NCBI GenBank assembly: GCA_964486845.1
Contig: CAZAQY010000010.1
Coordinates: 8,783 to 72,782 of the forward strand
Length of the DNA stretch: 64,000 nucleotides
Source of the DNA: Anammoximicrobium sp964486845
GTDB lineage: Bacteria > Planctomycetota > Planctomycetia > Pirellulales > Pirellulaceae
Direction: 5' to 3'
The notes beneath the pieces are model-generated. The model worked only from the letters and a program-made list of their open reading frames with translations. It was not told the origin of the DNA and ran no database searches. The number at the start of each line of letters is the position of its first letter. Within the stretch, counting starts at the first letter, position 1. The position numbers and the translations under genes are program-made. Positions 55,239 to 63,474 of this stretch are shown here, piece after piece.

Positions 55239-55431
55239 CACCCGAAAGTGCTTCTGCAATCACGTCGTCGCCGCGCCGCATCAGGCGAGCTTGCGTGCCC
55301 CTCCCCCGCAAGAGACTGCAACACCGCCGGGGAGGAAACCCGCGCGGGTGCTTGAGTGCCCGATCAAAGGCCTTCTGGTAGTGCCGCCTTCAGGCGGTCT
55401 GGTGAAAACCGGCGAAAGCCGGCACGACAAA

Positions 55432-56142
55432 CTAGCCCGTCCGCTGCCCGTCCAGGCGGCTCACGAACTCGGCGTGTTCGGACGAGGCCAACCCCTGCTG
55501 AAGGACCGCGAGGACTTGGGCCAAGTCGCCGCGGAGCAGCGCCGCCGGGTCGAGCCACAGTCCCGGAAAGACCCGGCTCTGGTACTGCCCTCCCGCGTTC
55601 GGCGCGAGACGTTCGTAAAGGTCTTCGCGCAGCACAAACCAGTCGATTGCCCGGTCCCACACGCGCCACACGACGTACTCGCGGACTTCGTTCCGGCGAT
55701 ACGCGTGCAGCTTGTCGTGCAAGTCGTAACTGGCGCTGTTGGCGGCCACCTCGAAGATCAACTCCGGCGCTCCTCCCACGTACTTGCCGCTGTCGTACGA
55801 CTGTCCGCCCCAATCCGGGAGAATCCGCAGGAACGCATCGGGTTGCGGTTCGTTGTCCAGGTCCAGACGCAACGTCGCATTGTCGCCGCCTTGAACCCCC
55901 GGAGTTCCGGCGCTGTAAACCGCCAGCCAACCGATTACGTTGAAATGCGGGCCGGCGTGATCTTCCTGGCTGACGGGTGAGGGCATGTAGACAACTCCGT
56001 CAACCAGCTCCGCCTTCTTGACCTGCGGCATGGCAGCATATCGCCGCTCGAACTCCGCTCGTGTCAGGCGGTCGCCGGCGCGGAGTTCGGGCACCTCTTC
56101 GACGGTCGGCCCGCGGGGGGCCGGCGACAAAACCGTAGTCAT
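55432..56142 (-). CDS. Uma2-family putative endonuclease (DUF820)
   Basis: The 236-residue protein shows the Uma2/DUF820 layout of a PD-(D/E)xK-like fold: KKAELVDGVVYMPSPVS early on, QPDAFLRI (Asp), APELIFEVAANSAS (Glu) and YDLHDKLHAYRRNEVREYVV (Lys). Such proteins occur in large numbers in planctomycetes and cyanobacteria; their physiological role is unclear. The ATG at 56142 has GGAG upstream; a longer frame upstream does not fit the family. Confidence 0.88.
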   Translation of the reverse strand: MTTVLSPAPRGPTVEEVPELRAGDRLTRAEFERRYAAMPQVKKAELVDGVVYMPSPVSQEDHAGPHFNVIGWLAVYSAGTPGVQGGDNATLRLDLDNEPQPDAFLRILPDWGGQSYDSGKYVGGAPELIFEVAANSASYDLHDKLHAYRRNEVREYVVWRVWDRAIDWFVLREDLYERLAPNAGGQYQSRVFPGLWLDPAALLRGDLAQVLAVLQQGLASSEHAEFVSRLDGQRTG

Positions 56143-56320
56143 GGGCTGATCTCCTAGACCGGAGTGTTTGCAGCCGAAGGGGCGTCGCTCGCCTTCCCGC
56201 GCACCGCCGTTCCTCCAGCTCGGGGCTTGGCCGACTGGGACCCGCAACCCATTCCAAATACTACAATATAGCGGTTTGTCCGTGAAGTACACGCCTCGGA
56301 ACAGCCATCCCACGGGCCGT

Positions 56321-57643
56321 TCACTCCGCCGCCAGGCTGACGCGGACCAGTTCCTTGTCGTTGCGGGCGAACACGGACTTGTCCGCAAACGCCGGGTGGC
56401 TCCACACGAGCGTGCGGCCGAACGTGGGACTGGTCGGCTCCAGCACGTGAAAGCGGCTCAATTCGGCGTACCCCTGCGGCGACAACTTGGCCAAGATCAA
56501 GTCGCCCGTTTCGCTGAACAGAAAGAAGCGGTCTTCGTGCTTGACGATGAAGGCCGTGCCGTAGCGGCCACGGCGCTCGCGACCCAAGGTCGGTTCGACG
56601 GTCTGCCACAACCGCTCGCCGTCCGACATCCGCACGCCCATCAGCGCCCCGGTGCTGATGTCGCAACCGTAGATCGTGCCGTCTTCCAGGAATGGCGTGC
56701 TGTTGCAGCAGTAGACCGCGCTGCGGGCCTTGCCGCGCCACACGACTTCCACCGCCGGTTTGGCGTCATCCAGCTTCAACAGCACAGCCACGTCGCCGTA
56801 GCCGCTGGCCAACAGGTAGGAACCCAACTGCCGGGGCGCGGCGATCGCCATGCCGGAGTTCGGTTTCAACGGCACGGACCAGTAGACTTGGCCGCTGGCA
56901 GGATCGAGCCCGTTGACGGACTCGGCGTGCCAGATGACCAATTGCTTGCGGCCGCCGTACTCGATCATGGTCGGCGGGCAGTACCCCTGCTCTCCGGCCG
57001 ACAGCGCTCGCCAAACCTCGCGTCCGGTGCGTTTGTCAAAAGCGACGGCCACGCTGCCCGCACCGCCGACCACGCAGAACAGCAAGTCGCCGTCGACCAG
57101 CGGATGCGCGGCCACGCCCCAAAACGGCGACTTGGCCCCGTAGTCCTTGACAAAATCCTTGCTCCAAACCAGCTTTCCGGTTTGGGATTCCAAGCAGGAC
57201 AAATTGCCCTCCGCGCCCAGGGTGTAGACCAATTGGCCGTCGACCGTCGGCGTACACCGCGGTCCGCCGCCAAACGAGATGGCGTAGGGCCGATCGTATT
57301 CGTACTTCCAGATCAGCGCGCCATCCGCGGCGTCCAGGCACAGCACTCGTTCCGCGCCCTCCAGGCGGTCCGGCCTGCCGGCATTGTTAGTCACTTCGCC
57401 GGAGCGGAGTTGGTAATCCATCAGGAAAGCGCGTCCACCGGCCACGGCGGGCCCGGCGTACCCGTAACCGATCGGCACACGCCACAGGACGCGCAGGCCC
57501 TGTTGCGGAAAGCGATCGACAATTCCTTTTTCCCGCCACACGCTGTCCCGTTTCGGGCCCAGCCATTGCGGCCAGTCGTCCCCGATCGCGGGCAAGGCCG
57601 ACAGGACGAGAAATGTCAACGAAGCCACCCAACACGAACGCAT
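56321..57643 (-). CDS. Secreted PQQ-like beta-propeller protein
   Basis: The 440-residue protein begins with a signal peptide (VASLTFLVLSALPAIG) and DDWPQWLGPKRDSVW. It is followed by repeats of the PQQ-propeller type, for example VLCLDAADGALIWKYEYDRP, LSCLESQTGKLVWSKDF and VAFDKRTGREVWRAL. These proteins are usually non-enzymatic sensors or outer-membrane-linked binding proteins in planctomycetes. The ATG at 57643 has GGAGGTG upstream; an upstream in-frame start is not supported. Confidence 0.87.
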   Translation of the reverse strand: MRSCWVASLTFLVLSALPAIGDDWPQWLGPKRDSVWREKGIVDRFPQQGLRVLWRVPIGYGYAGPAVAGGRAFLMDYQLRSGEVTNNAGRPDRLEGAERVLCLDAADGALIWKYEYDRPYAISFGGGPRCTPTVDGQLVYTLGAEGNLSCLESQTGKLVWSKDFVKDYGAKSPFWGVAAHPLVDGDLLFCVVGGAGSVAVAFDKRTGREVWRALSAGEQGYCPPTMIEYGGRKQLVIWHAESVNGLDPASGQVYWSVPLKPNSGMAIAAPRQLGSYLLASGYGDVAVLLKLDDAKPAVEVVWRGKARSAVYCCNSTPFLEDGTIYGCDISTGALMGVRMSDGERLWQTVEPTLGRERRGRYGTAFIVKHEDRFFLFSETGDLILAKLSPQGYAELSRFHVLEPTSPTFGRTLVWSHPAFADKSVFARNDKELVRVSLAAE

Positions 57644-57769
57644 CGCAAACACCTCCACAAACCTAACCCTCTGACGAAGAATCATGTTCCGTTCACGGCC
57701 GTGCAAATGATTCTCCCCGTCTGCGGTTCCGCTGTCAAAGGGCACTCCGCGACCGAAGAGTATCGATGA

Positions 57770-57919
57770 GCAGGAAAGCAAAAGACCCGAAGCGGACAAG
57801 AAATGGGAATCGGCGGGCGTTTCCGTCGGCACCGCAGCCCGCAGGCGATCTTGGACGAAATCGCGGCGTTGGATGCCGAGAGCGCAGAGGTGCTGGGGAG
57901 GATCAGGGGATTGTTATGA
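57770..57919 (+). pseudogene. C-terminal fragment resembling an HsdM DNA methylase
   Basis: The open stretch after a stop at 57767-57769 ends at TGA 57917-57919. Its product ends RSPQAILDEIAALDAESAEV and LGRIRGLL, similar to the C-terminus of Type I methylase subunits. No start or core is present. Its TGA overlaps the ATG of the next fragment. Confidence 0.5.
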
Positions 57920-58407
57920 AAGACCATGGGAAGAATGTGAATGATAGGAAGAATGACAGCACGGGCAGTGGGCTCCCTAAGTCCCCTGCCTTCCATCATT
58001 CCCATCCGCCTCCCGCACCGCCGTCCGAGCGTCTGCTGCCGCCGCGCGGCGATTACCACACCCTGCTGTCGTTCCAGAAAGCGGAAGTCATCTACGACAT
58101 CACGTTCCGGTTTGCCCACAAGTTCCTGGCCAAGAGCGACCGCACGATCGACCAGATGATCCAGACCAATTACCTGAAGATCGACGTGATCGTGGTGCGG
58201 CGGGCTTCGTTTGGGCAAAAGCTTCGATTTTTCTGCCGCGTCTTCGACGGCTCGCACGTGACGCTCGACTGCGTCGAATACCACCAGGTCCGGTCGTTTC
58301 GCATCGAGTCGCACAGCGAGGACCTGCTGAACCTCGACGGCGAACTAAAGGGCCACTCACCGGCCGCCGTCCAAATGCTGCCAGGAGCGGTCCGGGTGTT
58401 CGCGTGA
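57916..58407 (+). pseudogene. Chimeric fragment: four-helix-bundle start joined to lipid kinase C-terminus
   Basis: The frame of 163 residues starts at an ATG overlapping the preceding TGA. After a Pro/His-rich start, GDYHTLLSFQKAEVIYDITF and KSDRTIDQMIQ match the start of S23/four-helix-bundle proteins often found beside Type I methylase genes. The expected continuation (AARSGKQN) is missing. Instead, after about 58163, the sequence reads IDVIVVRRASFGQK and ends LNLDGELKGHSPAAVQMLPG, the C-terminal pattern of YegS/diacylglycerol kinases. This looks like a deletion joining two genes. A misassembly is also possible. Confidence 0.6.
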
Positions 58408-58657
58408 GATCACCAAAAAGTTGAAAAAAAGCCTCTACCCCCGCTGGTCAGAGCTCGTGCGTCGTGCTAAACTTGCGCCTTAAACTTGATGTAATACCAC
58501 TACACTCACCCGCCTGCCTAGTTACCCACCCGGCGTTTGCGACCCAAACTACCCCTCGGCGGTCACCCCTGATTGATTGAGCGACGTTGAACAACTGAGA
58601 TGTGATTTCGTGAGTGTGCCGTTTGTTTCTCTAAACCTTTGTTAAGGAGGGCTTTCC

Positions 58658-59036
58658 ATGCGTTTTCTGATTTCTCTTGCCATCGCCTGTGCAGTTTGCG
58701 TGGCCGGTGCCGCTAAGGCGGCGGATCAAGCCAAGCCGGACCAGGCGAAACCCGATCAGGTGAAGCCGGACCAAGTGAAGCCGGATCAGGCCAAGCCGGA
58801 CCAGNNNNNNNNNNNNNNNNNNNNNNNNNNNNNNNNNNNNNNNNNNNNNNNNNNNNNNNNNNNNNNNNNNNNNNNNNNNNNNNNNNNNNNNNNNNNNNNN
58901 NNNNTGCAAGCCGGACCAGTGCAAGCCGGACCAGTGCAAGCCGGACCAGTGCAAGCCGGACCAGTGCAAGCCGGGATGCAGCTCGGGCATGTGCTCGAAA
59001 TCGTACAGGTCCCGAGGCCTCCGTCGTTGGAGGTAG
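58658..59036 (+). CDS. Small secreted protein with (A/V/C)KPDQ pentapeptide repeats and Cys-rich end
   Basis: The signal peptide MRFLISLAIACAVCVAGAAK is followed by AKPDQ/VKPDQ repeats of 15 bp each up to a 100-N gap. Past the gap, reading in the repeat frame gives CKPDQ four times, CKPGCSSGMCSKSY and a short basic end (stop 59034-59036). Continuing the nominal frame through 100 N would give a false protein; repeat periodicity requires a gap length that is a multiple of three. AGGAGG precedes the ATG. The repeats are probably exported and cross-linked or metal-binding. A terminator follows. Confidence 0.75.
58805..58904. other. Assembly gap (100 N) inside a 15-bp tandem repeat
   Basis: The true length is probably a multiple of 15 bp. 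The repeat likely caused the assembly break. The unit changes from AKPDQ/VKPDQ on the left to CKPDQ on the right. Confidence 0.95.
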
Positions 59037-59070
59037 TCCGGGCCGTCGGCATGCCGTTGTCGGCTAATGG

Positions 59071-59106
59071 AAAGGACCCCCGCGGCCTTCGCGGGGGCCT
59101 TTTTGT
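59071..59106 (+). terminator. Rho-independent terminator after the pentapeptide-repeat gene
   Basis: CCCCCGCG-GCCTT-CGCGGGGG is followed by CCTTTTTGTT. It is a strong stem with a T-run, about 40 nt after the stop codon. Confidence 0.85.
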
Positions 59107-59153
59107 TGTCTGTTTCGATTGTCGCTGGCCGAATGTGACTGGAGGGATGCGAG

Positions 59154-60407
59154 ATGCGGATCATCGGGACCCGATGGATGGTCGGTTTGTTGTTTGCCTT
59201 GGTCTGCGCTCCGGGCGGAGCGAACGGACAAGCCACTCGAACCGACAGCAATGTCCGTCCGCGCGAGGCCAGGGGAACAACCGTGGACAGCGAACGGGAC
59301 GAACAGGAATCGCTGTTCAATTACTACTTTCGCGAGCAGGGCTACAAGTACCAAACCGTGCTGGCCAAACTGGAAACGGAGGCGTCTGTTCCGGCTTGGC
59401 GAATTCCTTATTCCGCCGCGATTCATCCGGAATCCGGCGGCGGAATGAGCGATGTTCGCAGCGCCCGTCCCGCCGGCCTGTTCGCGCGACGTGGGCGCAG
59501 CACCGCTTCGGGATCGTCCGCGTTGAGCCTGTATGACCGGGCCTTCAATGGCGGGGAGGGCTCAGCGAATTCCTACGAGATTCAGCGGATCATGGGTACC
59601 AGCCGGGCGCTTTTTCCCGGCCTGCGGATGCGCCAAAACACCGAGTCATGGGAAGGCTATTGCAGCGGCTTCACCGCCTCGACGATCAAGCATCCGGAAC
59701 CCGTGCGGGCGGTCGACGCGGGCGAGGTTGGCGGCGCGGCGGGGATCAGGTTCCAACCGTCCGACATCAAGGCCCTGCTGTCGTGCATTTACAACCGCAC
59801 GACGCCGGACAGCTACCTGTATCTGGCTCCGCCCAGCGGCCACGACGGCGGCCCGAACATGGGCACGTTTCACTTGACCTTGGCCAACTACATCGGCCAG
59901 GCAGGCCATCCCGTGGGCCTGGACCGGGCGAAGGGCCAGGTGGCTTGGAACAACCCCGTCTACGCCTACACGGTCGATTCGATCGACGACGCCGGAACCG
60001 GAGATGGGCTGCAATACAAGACCGTCCAGACCACGGTCACTTACAGCAGCTATGGCAGCGACGCCGAGCGGCAAACCGACTCCGAGACCGGGGCGCGCGT
60101 GGGGAACCGCAAACAGTCGATGACCTTCCGCTATACGCTGGCCCTGGACGACCAGGGACGCATTGTGGGTGGGCGGGCGCTCAGTTCCAGCGGGCATTTT
60201 CTGTGGATTCCGCTGTACGCCGTGCAAGCCAAGCGAGACGGTTCCGTGCCGGGCAATCCGTACCTCGACGTGCGGAAAGTCCTCGCTCTGGCGCGAGCCT
60301 CCGCGCTGCCGGAAGCACAAGCCAAATACGACGCGGCCACCATCGGCCCCAGGGTGGATCCGACGCTGGCCAGCGCGACGAAGGCGGCGGCCCGCTCAGG
60401 GCAATAA
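59154..60407 (+). CDS. Secreted transglutaminase elicitor-like (GP42-type) protein
   Basis: The 417-residue protein has a signal peptide (WMVGLLFALVCAPGGANG). The core has NTESWEGYCSGFTASTIKHP (catalytic-type Cys), RFQPSDIKALLSCIYNR, GTFHLTLANYIGQAGHPVGL and KGQVAWNNPVYAYTVDSID. These match the calcium-dependent transglutaminase elicitor family known from Phytophthora GP42 and a few bacteria. It could cross-link Gln and Lys side chains of extracellular proteins. Its neighbour, the KPDQ-repeat protein, is rich in Lys and Gln and is therefore a possible substrate (inference). Confidence 0.7.
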   Translation: MRIIGTRWMVGLLFALVCAPGGANGQATRTDSNVRPREARGTTVDSERDEQESLFNYYFREQGYKYQTVLAKLETEASVPAWRIPYSAAIHPESGGGMSDVRSARPAGLFARRGRSTASGSSALSLYDRAFNGGEGSANSYEIQRIMGTSRALFPGLRMRQNTESWEGYCSGFTASTIKHPEPVRAVDAGEVGGAAGIRFQPSDIKALLSCIYNRTTPDSYLYLAPPSGHDGGPNMGTFHLTLANYIGQAGHPVGLDRAKGQVAWNNPVYAYTVDSIDDAGTGDGLQYKTVQTTVTYSSYGSDAERQTDSETGARVGNRKQSMTFRYTLALDDQGRIVGGRALSSSGHFLWIPLYAVQAKRDGSVPGNPYLDVRKVLALARASALPEAQAKYDAATIGPRVDPTLASATKAAARSGQ

Positions 60408-60443
60408 CGGGGGCCGCACCTATTTCTTCTCGCACTCTGGATT

Positions 60444-61563
60444 CTACGTGCCGGGCCGGCCGGGCTCATGCTGAGGTTTTTCGCCCCGCACCGGGTTCTG
60501 GGGGTTCTGCCGCCAGTACTCCAGGAAATCCCGCTCGACCTGGCGGGCGAATTCCTCCTGGCCGCTGCGTCGGGCGAGTTCCACCGCCTGTTGGGACGCC
60601 TTGACGGCTTCGGGATGGCGGCCCACCTCCGCGTAGACCCGTCCCAGCGTCGCCAGGAACTTGGGGTCGTTAAACTGCGTCAACTCGCACGCCCGTTCGG
60701 CCATCTTGACTGCCGCGTCACCGTTACGCAGTTCCCGTTGCGGGCAGGTGGCCAGCACGTACGCCGCCAGTGACAGCGCCGGAGCAGAATCAGGATCGTG
60801 TTCCAGAGCACAAGTGTATTGCGCCAGCGCCAGCTCAAATCTCCCCTGGCTCTGGAACGCCATCCCCAAGTAGCACCGCGCCGGCGAATACTCGGGACGC
60901 CGGTGCACCGCTTCCTCCAGGGCTGTCACCGCCTCGCCGCACCGCCCCAAGTTCATCAACTGCATCCCCAGGGCCAGGTGCGACTCAAAGCTGTCCGGGT
61001 CCACCTTAAGCGTGGCCCGGAACCAGTCCACCGCCTCCTCGGCGCGCCCTCGTTCCGCCAGGACGGCGGCCAAGCTGAACATCGCCTGGGCATTGCTCGG
61101 ATTCAGGGCCAGCGCCTGGCGGTAGGCCGCTTCGGCGCGTTCCGGATCTTGAAACTTCAGATTCGTCTGTCCCTGAAGCACAAAGGAGTGATCGTCCAGG
61201 AACTGTTCGCGGATCCGCCGGATGGCTCCCGCATCGGCATGGACAAACTCAGGAATCTTCGCGGCCCGGTCCGGGTCCGTGAAGTTTTCCAACAGGACAG
61301 GCGGACTGAAGTCGCCTGCGCCGTCGAAGTGCGTGAGGAACAGCTGGGTGTAAGGCGAAAACGCCTTGGAAGAAAAGACCATCCACTTGCCGTTGGGCGA
61401 CCAACTGTGCCAGGAGTTCATCGCCGGCGTGTTGCAGCGCAGACGGCGGGCTTCGCCTCCGCTGCTGGGGATGATGAACAGTTCGCTGTCCGGTTGGAGC
61501 AGCATGAACGTCTTCGCCTTGCAGAACACGATCCATTTTCCATCGGGCGGTTCGGACGCCGAT
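60444..61563 (-). pseudogene. 5'-truncated PD40/TPR protein
   Basis: The coding-like stretch starts without an initiation site right beside the metallopeptidase gene stop. The first part is a PD40/TolB-like blade (PPDGKWIVFCKAKTFMLLQP, SWSPNGKWMVFSSKAF). It is followed by about five TPRs (AEAAYRQALALNPSNAQAMF, AVTALEEAVHRRPEYSPARC). Full-length relatives have several more propeller blades before this, so I infer loss of the N-terminal half by deletion. It ends at 60444. Confidence 0.7.
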
Positions 61564-61564
61564 T

Positions 61565-63133
61565 TTACGGCCGGCCGCTGGCCCAGACCGCTGCGCGAAG
61601 CACGAGGTCTTCCAAGCCGGGAGTCTGTTCGGGGTGCGGGCTGATGAACAGCACGCGGCCCTGGCCACAGCGGCCGGCGGCAATGGCCGGCGAGTTGATC
61701 ATCACGCCCGGCGGGGCGCCGTTGTTGGCCACCTCGGTGCGGAAGACCGCCAGCGGCTCGTAATCGGCCAAACTGTCGATCTGGGCCGGGGCCACGACCG
61801 GTCCGTTGTGATAGCGCACGTCGAAGGGGCCGCTGCGGTCGCCGAGCCACTGGCGGCCCTGTTCGGTCAGTTCCATCTGCAGCGTGGCCCGGCCGCGTTC
61901 CCATTTCGGCGATACCGTTTTGGCGTCCAGGATGTTCAGGCTCCAGTCGTAGCCGCTCGTGCAGAGATAGGCACCGGCGCAGACGCCCAGGTAGCCGCCA
62001 CCCTGTTCGACAAACTGCCGGACCTGCCCCCGTCCTTCCGGCCCAATGGCCGCCGCTTGTTTGCTGCCGCTCCCGCCCGGAAAGATCACCAGGTGAAACC
62101 GGTCCAGGGTCCCGGCGGCAATCTCAGCGGGCCCGCAGCGCGTCACGCGCATTCCGGCGCCGGTCAGGATTCGTTCCAGCGAGGGTGCCCCTTCACCGCC
62201 CGTACCGCCTGCGTCGTACAGGGCCACATGGGTCTGGTCTGGAATCGCGTCCTTGCCGGGCAGCGTGTCGACGTTCAGACTCGGGTCGATCATGCCCAGG
62301 CTTGCCAGCAACGCGTGGACCAGGATTCGATGCTGGCGCACGCGCAGCGACAGCGGTTGCCGCTGCTGCTTGACGGCCGCCGCGGGTTTGGTGTCCTTAC
62401 CCGGATCGGCCACGGGGGGCGGAGCGTTGATCGAAGTTTCCAGCGTCATGGCTCCAGCGCCCAGATGCTCGCCCGCCGCACGCGCCAGGCTGCCGTCGAC
62501 CGACGGTCCCAAACGCACGAACTTCTTCCGAGGATCGTCGATCGTGGCGTTGACGGCCTCCAACATGCGCTCTACCGCGGATTCGGTCTGCGGCAAGGGC
62601 TGAACAATGACGCTCGATCCGACCGACTTGGAGCCGGCGCCGCGCACGCCCGATCCCTCGTGCAAATCGAGAACCCACGCGGGTTGCTGCTGCTGAACCC
62701 AGTTCCAAATGGCTTGGGCCTGCTCGCCGGCCGCCGGTCCGGGAACCTTCGCCTTCGGGAAACAACGGTTCAGGTTGGCAAGGTCCGGCGGGGCATTCGG
62801 GATATTCCGGCGACGGGCGGCCAGCGCCGGCGGATTGGCCCGCGGCAAGACGGCCAACGTTCCGCAGCGGATCGGCCAATGGCGAATCTGTTCGGCCGCC
62901 GCGGCGCCGGCCGGTTCGTCGCCATGCGATCCGCCGGAGATGACCACCGTGGGGCCGGACCGGTCGCTGGTCTGCGTGTAGTACGCGGTCTCCCACGACG
63001 TGCCCTTGCCCAGCACGCCGCTGCTGTGGGTCACATCGGCCAGGGCCGAGTTCCCCAGCAGCCACCCGCACGCGCTCAGCAGCGCGGCCCCAATCAACGC
63101 ATGAACTATTCCGCGCACATGTTTGCACAACAT
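61565..63133 (-). CDS. Lipoprotein fusing an M14-like metallopeptidase domain to a GATase1-like domain
   Basis: The 522-residue protein has a lipobox-like LLSACG in its signal sequence. The N-terminal domain has GGSHGDEPAG (His70, Glu73) and VLDLHEGSG, the zinc-ligand pattern of succinylglutamate desuccinylase/M14-like enzymes. The C-terminal domain is like glutamine amidotransferase/BPL_N domains: VIFPGGSGSKQAAA and GGGYLGVCAGAYL with a cysteine nucleophile position. The combination suggests an amide- or peptide-cleaving envelope protein. The ATG at 63133 has AAGGAG upstream. Confidence 0.78.
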   Translation of the reverse strand: MLCKHVRGIVHALIGAALLSACGWLLGNSALADVTHSSGVLGKGTSWETAYYTQTSDRSGPTVVISGGSHGDEPAGAAAAEQIRHWPIRCGTLAVLPRANPPALAARRRNIPNAPPDLANLNRCFPKAKVPGPAAGEQAQAIWNWVQQQQPAWVLDLHEGSGVRGAGSKSVGSSVIVQPLPQTESAVERMLEAVNATIDDPRKKFVRLGPSVDGSLARAAGEHLGAGAMTLETSINAPPPVADPGKDTKPAAAVKQQRQPLSLRVRQHRILVHALLASLGMIDPSLNVDTLPGKDAIPDQTHVALYDAGGTGGEGAPSLERILTGAGMRVTRCGPAEIAAGTLDRFHLVIFPGGSGSKQAAAIGPEGRGQVRQFVEQGGGYLGVCAGAYLCTSGYDWSLNILDAKTVSPKWERGRATLQMELTEQGRQWLGDRSGPFDVRYHNGPVVAPAQIDSLADYEPLAVFRTEVANNGAPPGVMINSPAIAAGRCGQGRVLFISPHPEQTPGLEDLVLRAAVWASGRP

Positions 63134-63258
63134 CGTCCCAGGCTCCTTGGTCACACAGCGCCGCATGGGTGTCGCCCCGCCGGAATCCACGCACGCCGCG
63201 CACGCAATTCATGGGTTTGCAGGCCCACATCATCCGCCAAACGCCGGGCGAGTCAAGT

Positions 63259-63381
63259 CTTTGAAGTTGCGCATTTCCACCGAGAGTAGCCGAATTCGTG
63301 AGAATTCGGAGGGGGCGGCGGTCGTCGGGCCCGGCGAAGCACCCCGAATTCTCACGAATTCGGCTGCGCGCAACTTCAAAG
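63259..63381. repeat. Nested inverted repeat (MITE-like)
   Basis: Outer arms CTTTGAAGTTGCGC (63259-63272) and GCGCAACTTCAAAG (63368-63381) are perfect. Inner 22-bp arms 63288-63309 and 63344-63365 are also perfect, each built on GAATTC-containing sequence. GAGTCA occurs at both borders, a possible target duplication. Confidence 0.7.
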
Positions 63382-63474
63382 AGTCACGCCTCGGCCTGCG
63401 ACAGACTGCAGTTGCTTCCACCGTTCGGAGACCGGGTGACGTTCGCGGCGTTCGAGGAATAGCCGTCCAGTGTT

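Noticed and set aside
58730..58980. CRISPR or satellite repeat of 15 bp
   Set aside because: The repeat encodes a regular pentapeptide in frame with a signal peptide.
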